Shown here piece after piece: positions 36,800 to 46,500 of a stretch of 64,000 nucleotides of DNA. This stretch comes from a virus. The stretch covers positions 17,686 through 81,685 of the IMG/VR virus record IMGVR_UViG_3300025168_014097; one strand, 5' to 3'. The notes under the pieces were generated by a model that searched no databases, was not told where the DNA came from, and saw only the letters and a list, made by a program, of their open reading frames with translations. The first letter of the stretch is position 1, and each line of letters begins with the position of its first letter. The translations under genes and the position numbers were made by a program.

Positions 36800-37930
36800 T
36801 TATCCTTCTGGTACTGGTTCGCTACTTAGATCAATATCATCTACTCCTAATTTGTCAGTTTTGTATTTCATAATACTAACCTCACACATTTTTTCATAGA
36901 TTTGATTTTTTAGATCTTCATCTTTCTCAAGTAATTCTTTCCAATCCTTAGATAGGAATTTATGAACTTCTCCAGTGTCTGTATCTGTATATCCATACCA
37001 CGCACCTGATTGCGTAACTAACTTGTGGTTTTTCAATACATTTAACCATCCACCTAAATCATCCACACCACTTTCAAATAGAATTTCAAACTCAGCTTTT
37101 CTCAAAGGAGGTCCCATTCTATTCTTAACTACTTGAGCACTTGTTTTCATTCCAACTACTACATCCTGCTTGTCAACTTTCGTTTTCAATTGTCCCATAG
37201 ATTTCAATCTAAGTCTACAGCTAGAGTGAAACCCTACTGCTTTACCACCCGATGTTGTCCATGGATCACCAAACATTACTCCCAACTTCTGACGGAGCTG
37301 GTTTGTGAATACTAGACAAATTCGTTGTCTACCAATCATTTGAGTAACTTTTCTCATTGCTTTTGACAGAATGATAGCTTTTGAAGTTGCCCAACCGTCT
37401 TTCTCATAATCCGCTTCCATTTCTACTTTAGTAGATGCTCCAGCTAACGAATCTACAACGATTGTTACCAATCTGTCTTTACTAGACTCCCTAACTTTGT
37501 TTATGATGTTTTCAATTGACTCAAAAATGTCTTCAATTGTTTCCAACTGTACATATAACATCTTTGATACATCCATACCGATAGCACGTAAGAACTCTTC
37601 GTTCATTGCATTCTCAGTATCTATGTAAACTGCTAAGCCACCTTTCTTTTGAGTATTAGCCAATAGGTGAGCTGCAAGTAATGATTTACCTGAAGCTTCT
37701 AGACCAGTTATTTCGGTAATTCTACCAACTGGTATTCCACCATGAGGTCTATTTGCAATAGCTAGATCAAGCGTAGATGATCCAGTTGATATCCATTCAG
37801 TCAAATCTGTTGGTGTATCTTCCGATCCATCTAGAAAATGTGCTACTTTGTAATCTTTGAATTGTTTATTCAACGATGCTGCCAGCACCGTAGCCAGTTC
37901 GTCCCTGACTCCTGCTTTATCTTTTGCCAT
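36800..37930 (-). CDS. uvsX: RecA-like recombinase (UvsX)
   Basis: 376 residues (T4 UvsX is 391). Seen: PHGGIPVGRITEITGLEASGKS (as EITGLEASGKSLLAAH, Walker A), VYIDTENAMNEEFLRA, LVTIVVDSLAGAS (Walker B), VFTNQLRQKLGVMFGDPW and TTSGGKAVGFHSSCRLRL. Catalyses strand exchange and recombination-dependent replication. Located with gp32 and RNase H, as in other T4-like phages. Confidence 0.95.
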   Translation of the reverse strand: MAKDKAGVRDELATVLAASLNKQFKDYKVAHFLDGSEDTPTDLTEWISTGSSTLDLAIANRPHGGIPVGRITEITGLEASGKSLLAAHLLANTQKKGGLAVYIDTENAMNEEFLRAIGMDVSKMLYVQLETIEDIFESIENIINKVRESSKDRLVTIVVDSLAGASTKVEMEADYEKDGWATSKAIILSKAMRKVTQMIGRQRICLVFTNQLRQKLGVMFGDPWTTSGGKAVGFHSSCRLRLKSMGQLKTKVDKQDVVVGMKTSAQVVKNRMGPPLRKAEFEILFESGVDDLGGWLNVLKNHKLVTQSGAWYGYTDTDTGEVHKFLSKDWKELLEKDEDLKNQIYEKMCEVSIMKYKTDKLGVDDIDLSSEPVPEG

Positions 37931-37940
37931 AACTTACCTC

Positions 37941-38711
37941 TTACTTAAATAATTCATCAAATGCGTCATTGACGTCATCTACTTTTTTGGTAGATGATTG
38001 TGCATTTGTTTGAGTTGATGCTGCTCCGGTTGGTCCTGCAGGAGTTTCATCACCTGATCCTGGTTCTAACCATTCAGCTAATGCTTGCTTCAAGTCATCA
38101 TAAGATACTTCTTTAAATATCTCAGTAATGTTCTTTTGCTCATTCATTATTTTGTTTGCCACATCTTTGTTGTCAGTAGCAGCTGTTTGGTTGGGCTTCA
38201 CGCGGATTGTAGTTTGAGGGAAGTTCTTTCCAGTTTCTTCTTTTGTCATGAATTCAACTGTAATGTCTCTTCCTGCTTGTAAATCTGTGATATCACCATA
38301 ATCTGGATCAGCAATAAAACTTAATAGTTCTTGGTAAACAGTTTTACCAAATCCCCATAATTTTACACCTTCTGATTCCTGTCCTCTTACTAATACCGGT
38401 ACATAAGTTCTCAATGTTGGATCAAGCTTTCTTGCCATTTGCCAATCATCTTTATTACCGGTAGCTTTCAATTGTTCTGCAAATTCCACTACTGGATCTG
38501 CTTTACCAAAAGTTACTGGTGATACATAGTTCTTCTGTCCTAAGTTGTAATGAAAGTACATTTCCCTAAAAGGGTTATCTTTATCATACTGATAAGGTAC
38601 TATTCTGATTTGTTGTTTGCCTGGTTCAGGCTTCCACAGATTTGAAGTTCTGTTGGTTTGGGATTGCAAGTTATTTAATTTCTTGCGGATTGCGTCTAAG
38701 TCAATAGCCAT
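37941..38711 (-). CDS. 32: Single-stranded DNA-binding protein (gp32-like)
   Basis: 256 residues (T4 gp32 is 301). Seen: a basic N-terminal segment, LWKPEPGKQQIRIVPYQYD, REMYFHYNLGQKNYVSPVTF, VPVLVRGQESEGVKLWGFGK, and an acidic, Gly/Pro/Ser-rich tail ending VNDAFDELFK, which in T4 docks partner proteins. The zinc-binding cysteines of T4 gp32 are absent. Two promoter-like elements lie upstream, one early-type and one late-type. Confidence 0.93.
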   Translation of the reverse strand: MAIDLDAIRKKLNNLQSQTNRTSNLWKPEPGKQQIRIVPYQYDKDNPFREMYFHYNLGQKNYVSPVTFGKADPVVEFAEQLKATGNKDDWQMARKLDPTLRTYVPVLVRGQESEGVKLWGFGKTVYQELLSFIADPDYGDITDLQAGRDITVEFMTKEETGKNFPQTTIRVKPNQTAATDNKDVANKIMNEQKNITEIFKEVSYDDLKQALAEWLEPGSGDETPAGPTGAASTQTNAQSSTKKVDDVNDAFDELFK

Positions 38712-38762
38712 TTTTTAATCTCCGTTTGTTAATTAGTTAATAAAATTATTTGTCATTAGTTA

Positions 38763-38776
38763 CCTATATAAATAGG
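38763..38776 (-). promoter_or_regulatory. Late-type promoter box before gp32
   Basis: Sense strand GCCTATTTATATAG with the same TATTTATA core as the virion-gene boxes, about 55 bases before the gp32 ATG and downstream of the early-type promoter. It is part of a short inverted repeat (CCTAT/ATAGG), so a hairpin role is an alternative. Confidence 0.45.
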
Positions 38777-38797
38777 CTTCTAAAATGATTTACATTA

Positions 38798-38826
38798 AAT
38801 ATACAAAATAAAATTTGTATTTGCAA
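38798..38826 (-). promoter_or_regulatory. Early/middle sigma70-type promoter before gp32
   Basis: Minus strand: TTGCAA at 38826-38821, 17-base spacer ending TTTTG, TATATT at 38803-38798. About 87 bases before the gp32 ATG, leaving an AT-rich leader that could hold translational control as in T4. Confidence 0.8.
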
Positions 38827-38827
38827 C

Positions 38828-39172
38828 TTATTTCCAGATTATTTGTATGCCAACTAAAATTAAGGCTAGTAATAAGGAAACGAGTGTTTTTGTGTTGATA
38901 CCCTCATTCATATAGACACTCGTCAATACTGCGAATGATGATATACCGGTTGCAAATCCTATAAATCTTCCAGGCCATAGTGACCCGTTAAAGTATCCGA
39001 CTACATAGGTTGTTGCTATAATAAATGCGTATGATATAGGAACGGCAAATATACATGCCATTGCAAATGGGTGATCTTTGGCCCACTTCCAAACGAATTG
39101 ACCGTTTGTTTGATACCAGATTAGTGTTTGCCCAAAGAAGAATAATAATATTCCGAATAATAATTTTACCAT
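38828..39172 (-). CDS. Small multi-pass membrane protein
   Basis: 114 residues with about four hydrophobic segments: LLFGILLFFFGQTLIWY, MACIFAVPISYAFIIATTYV, GFATGISSFAVLTSVYM and LVSLLLALILVGIQIIW. Short loops, no signal cleavage site. Membrane proteins of similar pattern exist in marine T4-like phages; function unknown, with superinfection immunity or membrane anchoring possible. It has its own strong early-type promoter. Confidence 0.75.
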   Translation of the reverse strand: MVKLLFGILLFFFGQTLIWYQTNGQFVWKWAKDHPFAMACIFAVPISYAFIIATTYVVGYFNGSLWPGRFIGFATGISSFAVLTSVYMNEGINTKTLVSLLLALILVGIQIIWK

Positions 39173-39197
39173 AGTCTTTACCTTTTTATTTAGACTA

Positions 39198-39226
39198 AAT
39201 ATACGAAATTATTTTGGAGTATGCAA
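39198..39226 (-). promoter_or_regulatory. Early/middle sigma70-type promoter before the membrane protein gene
   Basis: Minus strand: TTGCAT at 39226-39221, 17-base spacer ending TTTCG, TATATT at 39203-39198, 26 bases before the ATG. Confidence 0.82.
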
Positions 39227-39230
39227 CTAT

Positions 39231-39632
39231 TTAGTTGTTTTTTTTGATATAGATTACGTCTTCGATCTCAGTATTAATTTTTCGAAGTCCATCATCATTT
39301 GTAACAAGCATTGTATTTTTATAGTTATCCCAATCTATCTGATATGATGTATCCAATACACCATTGTTTAATAGTTTGATGAGATTGTTTAATGCATTTA
39401 TAGTATATAATGTGTTTGTATTTTTCTTACGGTGAAGTGATATAGTATTATCCATTATTGTAAAGTCGCCTGATGCATCGATATTATACGTGCACATTAG
39501 ATCATTTGCACTTCCCGCTTCTCTCAATATAAATATTTTATTATACAGTACTGTGTATGTCTGTATGATAATATCTACCGTTTCAGTTAAGTGTGGTTTT
39601 TGCGTGAATGTACATAGTAGTTGAGTCCTCAT
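39231..39632 (-). CDS. Hypothetical protein
   Basis: 133 residues, not recognised. Mixed alpha/beta composition with TQLLCTFTQKPHLTETV at the start, FTIMDNTISLHRKKN in the middle and a Lys/Asn-rich end. No metal motif or membrane segment. It ends the three-gene unit that starts with the polymerase-like gene at 42705, three bases after its neighbour. Confidence 0.7.
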   Translation of the reverse strand: MRTQLLCTFTQKPHLTETVDIIIQTYTVLYNKIFILREAGSANDLMCTYNIDASGDFTIMDNTISLHRKKNTNTLYTINALNNLIKLLNNGVLDTSYQIDWDNYKNTMLVTNDDGLRKINTEIEDVIYIKKNN

Positions 39633-39635
39633 ATC

Positions 39636-41417
39636 TTACTCTATCAAGCTTTGGAGTTTATGGTTCACAGGATACGGTCCTAATAGTTTTGTTCCTTCCA
39701 TTATCATTGTTAGTTTTGAACTGCTGTTAGTTCCAGTTCTTAATAGTGTATAATACTTTTGATTATCCTTTGTAAGTTCAGATAATACCCAACATGTAAT
39801 TGTATAGTATGTTTTCTTAGGAGAAGGTTCAGCTTTTACAGCTAACATTTTGAAATCGATTTCATTCTCACTCAACCGTTTTTCAACTGCATCTGCTGTA
39901 CCTAGATATGTATATGGAGTTTTACCAAATGCACCATATACTTTCCATACAGGTAATTTTGTTCCACCAAATAACATCTCCGCTGTTAGATCGCTAATAA
40001 TTCCTTTCATCTTGCTTACATCAGATACTAAATCAATTATCAATTGAGCTGTTGCTATATTTGCAATTAATGATAATACTGTGGTACTTCCTGGATGTTT
40101 ATCATTCGACAGTTTTATATTTTTTACGGGCTTTACTTTTTTGAATGTTCCTATTGCGTATTTATTAGATTTTACTTTTTTATTTAGAGTATCTATATAT
40201 CCATTTACATTTTTAATCGCTTGCATTGGATTTTTTGCAACCTCATCAATTTCAGCTTCTAGTTTTCCTGATATTGTACCTTCTTTTATTGTATATCCTG
40301 ATAGTAGAGCTGATACCGCTGATGGTGGAATAGATTGTCCGTTTTGCAATCCTCCTAGGAATTTATTTCTAAAAGAAGAAATTGCGGAATTGAACTTATT
40401 CTTTATAGTATTAAATGATTTAGTCGCAAAAGCTTTTATATTATCAAGAAAACCTTCTGTGAGTACTTCATATACCAAGCCTTCATTTGTAGTAGGCTTT
40501 TCGCCTTTTAGAATACTAGTTGCATCTCCAGTCGATATTCCAAGATCATATACACCCCTGAGACTTTTCGTAACTTTACCCATTTGTGCACCTGATGCTG
40601 ATTTCTTTAGTGAAACTTGCCAATACTTGATACTATCTCCAACTTTCACATATCCATCAGTTGTTCCTTCTATAGCATTACTTTCATCTGCGATTGCTGC
40701 TAGTAATGCACTTTTTGATACATTGGATATCACACAGTCTGCAGTATTAGCTTTAGAACCTTTTCTTGTTAGTCCTCTAGTTTTTTCTGCAGTGTAGAAG
40801 TCTCTAATTCCTGCATGGATGAAGTGCTTTGCCGAACCTCCTACCACCTTACTACAATATATGCTCATTCCTTTTGCAAGTGCACAGCATAATGCTATAT
40901 CTTGCATACTATTTTCATGGAATTCTAGGTTTGTTGAGTCGAATGTTGGTAGTGTAAAATTACCGATAATTGATGTTCCTGATCCATCCCAATCACCTGA
41001 GCCAAACTTTAACTGTTTTAGTGCAGTTGTTGTTATCTTGATAACATTTTTACATTGAGCGATATAATCTTCTACATCCTTTTGCTTTTTAACTTTTATT
41101 TTCTTAAATACTGATGGGAGATTCAATAAAGGATCTATTGCACTGGTAGAGATACCACCAATGCCAATACAAGCTGCAGTTTCCATCATTGCTGTATTTA
41201 ACGAAGCATCCCTCTTACTTTCAAATATGTGACCTTTTCCCGATAAAGAGCTTATAGCATTTTCAATTAATTGGGTTGAATATTTTTTAGATACCAATAC
41301 TTCACGTAATATTGCAAGATCTTTTGCGTTATATGGTTTATCAGCATATCCGTGTGGATGTGTGTAAAACCAATCTTCTATTACATCATCAATTAGGTAG
41401 TTTAAGTTCATGTTCAA
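39636..41417 (-). CDS. Large protein of unknown function with a PD-(D/E)XK-like segment
   Basis: 593 residues. N-terminal part (DDVIEDWFYTHPHG, then AKDLAILREVL) is helical. Around residues 215-285 the order KANTADCVISNV, DGYVKVGDSIKYWQV and VSLKKSASGAQMGKV resembles the D...(S)LK-K core of PD-(D/E)XK-type nuclease-like proteins that recur in T4-like phages. The C-terminal half has GPYPVNHKLQ and an amphipathic AFATKSFNTIKNKFNSAIS. The gene overlaps the polymerase-like gene by 29 bases and is read from an early-type promoter, so a DNA-metabolism role is likelier than a virion role; a virion protein remains possible. Confidence 0.6.
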   Translation of the reverse strand: MNMNLNYLIDDVIEDWFYTHPHGYADKPYNAKDLAILREVLVSKKYSTQLIENAISSLSGKGHIFESKRDASLNTAMMETAACIGIGGISTSAIDPLLNLPSVFKKIKVKKQKDVEDYIAQCKNVIKITTTALKQLKFGSGDWDGSGTSIIGNFTLPTFDSTNLEFHENSMQDIALCCALAKGMSIYCSKVVGGSAKHFIHAGIRDFYTAEKTRGLTRKGSKANTADCVISNVSKSALLAAIADESNAIEGTTDGYVKVGDSIKYWQVSLKKSASGAQMGKVTKSLRGVYDLGISTGDATSILKGEKPTTNEGLVYEVLTEGFLDNIKAFATKSFNTIKNKFNSAISSFRNKFLGGLQNGQSIPPSAVSALLSGYTIKEGTISGKLEAEIDEVAKNPMQAIKNVNGYIDTLNKKVKSNKYAIGTFKKVKPVKNIKLSNDKHPGSTTVLSLIANIATAQLIIDLVSDVSKMKGIISDLTAEMLFGGTKLPVWKVYGAFGKTPYTYLGTADAVEKRLSENEIDFKMLAVKAEPSPKKTYYTITCWVLSELTKDNQKYYTLLRTGTNSSSKLTMIMEGTKLLGPYPVNHKLQSLIE

Positions 41418-42705
41418 TGTCCATCATATTATTGTAATTATACCCATGTTTCACCTTTACTGGAAACTTGATGGTGTTTATTACGTCTTTTATAAATATC
41501 TCTTTGTCGGACAAATCAAAGTCAAATAAGAAGGAATCGTACGTATATAGTACAAGTTTTGATTGATACTTCTGCATAACCCCGTAAATCTCCGATAAAA
41601 TCGAAATATTACTCTCTGTTTCAAGTGATTGGATGTAATAATTAAACAATTTCTGTGGTGTCATGTTATTTAACACATGTTTATACATCGGTCTCTTAAA
41701 TAAGTATGTAGGAATGTACTTTTCCGCGTTAAATTGATGCCATAACTCTTTTATTAGCTTATCTACTTTTGCAAAGAACTCTATCTGCAGGAATTCTTTT
41801 GGTACTCCACCATAAAGTATTCTAAAACTTATCTCCTTAGACTCCTTATACTCTTTCTTAGTTAGAGTCTGCTTATCAAAATACTGTCTACCAAGATACT
41901 CGTGTATAGATCCATCTGGTAGTTCGTAATCGAGAACATCAGCTATCAATCTCAAGTGATAAGCATCGAAATCCATCTCTATGAGTTTACCATTTGGAAA
42001 CCTACTTATAAATCTTTCTCGAGAACCATCTTCTTTGTTAAGTGCGGCATAGTTTATGCTCTGGAATCTGTTTGAGGGTCTTCCAGTCGTTGTATATGGG
42101 TTATACTGTGTGTATTCGAAGCCATCTTTTGTATACAATCCCTGTTTTTCTATTTCATGTAATAATGGAATAGTTATATTATTATATTTATCAAAATATT
42201 CTTGGTTAATAACCGTTTCAGGATCTTTGGAAATAAAATCATAATTAGATCTAACACGGTCTATAGATGATGCTCTCTCAACGTGTTTAGTTATTGGAAT
42301 AATTAAATTTGTATCTTTACGATTCCAAAACTTAGATGTAAAAAAATCATGAGCTGTAGTACTCGTTTCATCTATAGGTATAATTTGTCCGTAATTTATC
42401 CACTCCACCATATTCATATCAATCAATTCAATAGTTGGTAACATAAAATACATCAGACTTTTCTTGTCTATTGTATTTAATTTTTTACCACTTAGCTTTG
42501 TATTGACTTGTTCTAAAGTAGCTGTCCAAACAGCTTCTGGGTGGTTCATGGGAATTACATGAATTTCATTCATATTGAAAAAAATCAACATACTCAATGA
42601 ATTATACATTGGATGATCCGTATCATTACAATATATGGGGATTATTACGGAATAATCCGGAATATCAAATTCCATTAGTGATTCATGTGATTCTATTATA
42701 TTCAT
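41389..42705 (-). CDS. Family A DNA polymerase-like protein
   Basis: 438 residues. The C-terminal half carries recognisable Pol I palm/finger motifs: PYTTTGRPSNRFQSINYA (residues 203-220), motif A LIEMDFDAYHLRL with Asp245, motif B K290-EIS-F294-RIL-Y298-G299 (O helix), and motif C LVLYTYDSFLF with Asp390. Both catalytic Asp are present, though motif C lacks the usual His-Asp-Glu. The first 160 residues show no intact exonuclease. Since the phage also encodes a family B replicase, this would be an accessory enzyme. It starts an early-type operon. Confidence 0.75.
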   Translation of the reverse strand: MNIIESHESLMEFDIPDYSVIIPIYCNDTDHPMYNSLSMLIFFNMNEIHVIPMNHPEAVWTATLEQVNTKLSGKKLNTIDKKSLMYFMLPTIELIDMNMVEWINYGQIIPIDETSTTAHDFFTSKFWNRKDTNLIIPITKHVERASSIDRVRSNYDFISKDPETVINQEYFDKYNNITIPLLHEIEKQGLYTKDGFEYTQYNPYTTTGRPSNRFQSINYAALNKEDGSRERFISRFPNGKLIEMDFDAYHLRLIADVLDYELPDGSIHEYLGRQYFDKQTLTKKEYKESKEISFRILYGGVPKEFLQIEFFAKVDKLIKELWHQFNAEKYIPTYLFKRPMYKHVLNNMTPQKLFNYYIQSLETESNISILSEIYGVMQKYQSKLVLYTYDSFLFDFDLSDKEIFIKDVINTIKFPVKVKHGYNYNNMMDIEHELKLPN

Positions 42706-42722
42706 AACCTAAATTTTTATCT

Positions 42723-42751
42723 AATATACGAAATTATATTCGAATACGCAA
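42723..42751 (-). promoter_or_regulatory. Early/middle sigma70-type promoter before the polymerase A-like gene
   Basis: Minus strand: TTGCGT at 42751-42746, 17-base spacer ending TTTCG, TATATT at 42728-42723, about 18 bases before the ATG. It directly follows the stop of the last virion gene, marking the border between late and early blocks. Confidence 0.8.
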
Positions 42752-43564
42752 CTAATAGCCGCCTGAGCTTCCACCTGAGCTTCCACCTGAGCTTCCACCT
42801 GAGTTATAGCTAGAGTCTCCAGAAGATGTATCAGTTCCACCAGCTGGTGGTGTGATAACTGGAGAATCTCCAGTTGAATTATCCATCATATCAGAATCTT
42901 TCATCATAGTTCCATCCGGCATCCGGTGCATGCCATCTTCCATTTCCATTGGATGTGGCTTCCAAGCTTTACACCAATAATTTTTCCGAATCCATACATC
43001 CCCCCAATTAGTACATTTTCCCGCGATGTTGAAATGGCAATTTGAGCACTTTTGAAATCCACTAGATCCTGGTGCATATGCTGCAGGTAGAGATCTTGGT
43101 ATTGGTGTGTTATCATCATATTTTCTTCCAGGAATATCAGGTAGTACATCCGGTTCCAGTAAAGCAAATAATGTAAATGATCTAACTACCTTTATAATTT
43201 TTGGATTATCCTTAGCTACTCGAGCTACGTTTTTACGATTTACTGTGTCAACACCTTTTTTATGGATAATTCCATTAAGATGTCTGTCGAATCGTGGGCC
43301 TTTCAACTTCCACGTGATTTTTACAACCTTCCATAGGTACGGACTTATTCCTTCTGTAGCACTTGCTGATGTGTCAAATTGTTTTTGGTCTATTTCAACT
43401 ACAACATTACCAAGTTCACTTATTGCAAAGTATCTATCGAATTTACCATTCTTATATTGTTGTCCTGTTGGTATTGGACTTATAGCTTTTGGTGAAGAAA
43501 ATACTGTATGGTCTTTCAAATTAGGGTCTTCTCTCACCAGTTTATCATAGATATAGTCAGCCAT
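42752..43564 (-). CDS. Virion-region protein with HiPIP-like four-Cys motif and Gly/Ser repeat tail
   Basis: 270 residues. Residues 1-165 form an unknown domain (DKLVREDPNLKDHTVF, YFAISELGNVVVEIDQ). Residues 173-201 read CSNCHFNIAGKC then VWIRKNYWCKAW: C-x2-C-x7-C-x13-C with a WCxxW end, much like high-potential iron-sulfur proteins. A Met/His-rich MHRMPDGTMM follows, then a low-complexity tail of GGSS units ending in Tyr. It is the last gene of the tail operon, overlapping the hub gene by one base, so a baseplate tip or packaging-protease-like role is possible. Confidence 0.68.
   Translation of the reverse strand: MADYIYDKLVREDPNLKDHTVFSSPKAISPIPTGQQYKNGKFDRYFAISELGNVVVEIDQKQFDTSASATEGISPYLWKVVKITWKLKGPRFDRHLNGIIHKKGVDTVNRKNVARVAKDNPKIIKVVRSFTLFALLEPDVLPDIPGRKYDDNTPIPRSLPAAYAPGSSGFQKCSNCHFNIAGKCTNWGDVWIRKNYWCKAWKPHPMEMEDGMHRMPDGTMMKDSDMMDNSTGDSPVITPPAGGTDTSSGDSSYNSGGSSGGSSGGSSGGY
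42763..42801 (-). repeat. 12-base tandem repeat encoding GGSS units
   Basis: About three and a quarter copies of a 12-base unit (TCAGGTGGAAGC on the sense strand) at the 3' end of the virion-region gene, encoding repeated Gly-Gly-Ser-Ser. Copy number of such a repeat can vary by slippage without changing frame. Confidence 0.85.
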
Positions 43565-46500
43565 TAGCTTTCTCCTCCAATTCCTTCAGTATCGGTTGTA
43601 TTATTAGCATATGTTTTATTTTCTGGTAAGTCTACTCCTTCTTTCTTCCAACTAATTGGATCTCTTGTAAATGAAAGTTCTGAAGGTGACTTCTTATCGA
43701 GTTGATTTGGATCGAATCTTCCACCTCCCGATCCTATTTTATATACACTCATATCTATTGGACGTCTACGCATTATAGATTCTACCGTTGTTTTCCATCC
43801 AGAAGTTGTAATGGAATGTTTTACGTTAGTAACTTGAAAGCATACTGTATCCTTATACCGTGCAGGTAAGTGAGTTGATAATAATGCATGACCGTAATGA
43901 ATTCCACTTATTCCATCCAATTCAAAACTCATCTTAACTGGTACTATATTATGATCTAATAATGCATTATCTCCTACATTCGCATTAGCTTTATCATTTA
44001 GTATAGTTTCTAACAATCTACCAGCATTTGATACATGTTCTTCAGTAAGATTATCATGTATATGATATGTTAATAAATGCACAAGTCCTTGAACCCTTCC
44101 TTTTACATCTTTAGGGATTATGAACGTATTATCATCAGCTGTGGGTTCTGCGTTTGATATGGGTACTTGTATATTTTCGTGAGCTAAATCCACAAACATA
44201 TTTCCCAACTCATATAACTTGTTTGGAACCGTCCCATCATCAAAAGCAGTATTATTACCATACAAAGCCATTACAGCCATTGCGTTTGGTATTTTACTCT
44301 GCAGAGAATATCCAGTCACTATGCTGTTCATTCGTTGAACTGGGAATTGAGCTACTACATCTACATGTGAGTTTGCATAATTAGCATCTATAATCTTAGT
44401 AGTTCCCGAATCTCCTTCTCCATCTATTTGAAATTTGAAATTCCAAATATTTCCACATGATTGTGACATTCCATCCAATACCTTTTGCATTGCATCTTTT
44501 ATTGTTGTTGCATTTTTAAAACACTTATTTATAAAGTTTGTATTTATAAGTATATGTGGAAGGAATCCATACGTTCTTTCGGTCTTATCTTGATCAGTAA
44601 ATAATTTAAAACTTTGAAGTCCCTCAAGTTTCTCGTTTCCTGCTGCATCGGAGATAAATTCAACTTGATTTTGAGTTTGATCGTCAAAGGAGACAACTTG
44701 AGATACACCAGTTTGGCCTGGTAGTATACATATTCTTGGATCTGTTGATGCTAGATATTGATGATTACATATTTTTGTAGGCAAGCTAACTAATTGATAC
44801 ATTTCACTTGGAAATGGCGTATCCGGTTCTTCTGGAGCTGTTGAGTAAAAATAAGCTGCTAGATTTTGAGAGCTGTTTTTGAATCCAAAATGATGGCCGT
44901 ATTGTTCTACTCCTGATGCAGCTTCTTCTTTTGATTCTCCAGAAGCTTGGACGGTTTCATCTACTAACTCCTTTTCTCTTCCTTCTATATCTATAGGCTG
45001 TATTCCTACTGCTGAAGAATCTGGAAGAGGGGCTCCCTCTTCTATTGTAAGTCTAGTTTCCGAATCGTTATATTCATTCACTAATGTTTGGAATGCCTCT
45101 GCACTTAGTTTTTTACCTGCGGAATCAGAAGCTTCTGGGATTCTATTAGGCGGTCCTGCTAGTAGATGGTCTCCACTATCAAACCTAGTATATTTTACTC
45201 CTTCTGGGGATTGTAGTGATATATTATCATTTACTATCTGTTCTAGTACGCTAAATGGTATGAATACGTCTCCATCTGTAATCTTTCTGAATTCTTCGTA
45301 TATTTTATATGCATCTGAAAATGCTATTCCTTTGGCTAGTGCGCCTGACTGTTTTGATTGTTGTAATTGACCTTTGAAGCTTGCCTTATTATCTGCGATT
45401 GTTTGTACAAATGCAAAGTTACCAGATGAATCCAATTTCTGGTAGTGTCCCCACATTGGCATAGGATAATCTACCACACGTGGTGTACTAGACTTTAATA
45501 TGGTTGATTTGAGTGTTCGAATTTGATTACCTGATCCAATTCCACTATTATTTTCTTTATAACCACCATATATTCCATAAGGACCTCCTGATGAAGGTGC
45601 TAGTGGGTTTTGAGCACCAGTGCCTGACCCCAGTTTTCCAGCATCTATTCCAGAATGTTGTCGTAACGCGACCTCATTGTCTAATGCAAGGTGTATAACA
45701 CCAAAATGTCTACTAACGTCTCCTGCTGTGAATTTGTGAGGGAATCCAAATGATTTATCACCATCATTACCACCTTTACCTACCACTGCATCTAGCCCCG
45801 CCCAAACTGATATTGCAGTTGAACCGGCTCCAGGTTTGTATTTGGTGAAGTAATGTGGACCTTTACTAGTACCAGACATAGCTTTGACAATATCTGATGC
45901 ACCTGGAATCTTATTGTTATTATTCTCTTTGATAAATGCATGAAATTCTTCTAATCCTTTGCCAAATCCAAGTATTGATTCTCCTTGGGGGTGTCGTTTA
46001 CAAGCTATCCGCATGGCATATCCGAATGCAGATAGAGGATTTCCTGCTGATAAAAATTTTGGCATAGTATCTGGTACAGTATACTTTTGATGACCCATTC
46101 CTTTTGATCCTTTGGTAATGATGTATTCTTTTGAGACTACAGACATCATAGGATTAATGTAATCATCTGGACTAACACCATTACCACCAGTAAAAGCATT
46201 TCCATGATAAGTATAAGTGGGATCAGTAGCCCCCACTGGTATATATACCGTTGCATAATGATTGTAGAATGCATCCATTAGATTGTTTTCATTCATATAT
46301 TTGAAATTATTTGTAACGGGATCATCTAATGATTGGGCCCAATTCTTATCCTCACCTACTCCTTTACCAAAAGGATGATATGCTCCAAATAATAAACTAT
46401 AATTTCCAACAGTTGGTCTGTAAAGCATATCGAACCCAGGCGAACCCCCTGAAGACACACCTCTATCTCCAAAACTCATTGGTTTAGGTGCATGTCCACC

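Noticed and set aside
40081-40797. Long plus-strand open frame of 238 codons opposite the 593-residue gene
   Set aside because: Its translation is rich in Phe, Ser, Leu and Pro with no domain pattern, it has no ribosome site, and the minus-strand frame reads as a coherent protein coupled to its neighbour. It is a shadow.
43107-43550. Plus-strand frame of 147 codons opposite the four-Cys gene
   Set aside because: No recognisable protein features and fully covered by a convincing minus-strand gene with a zinc or Fe-S motif.
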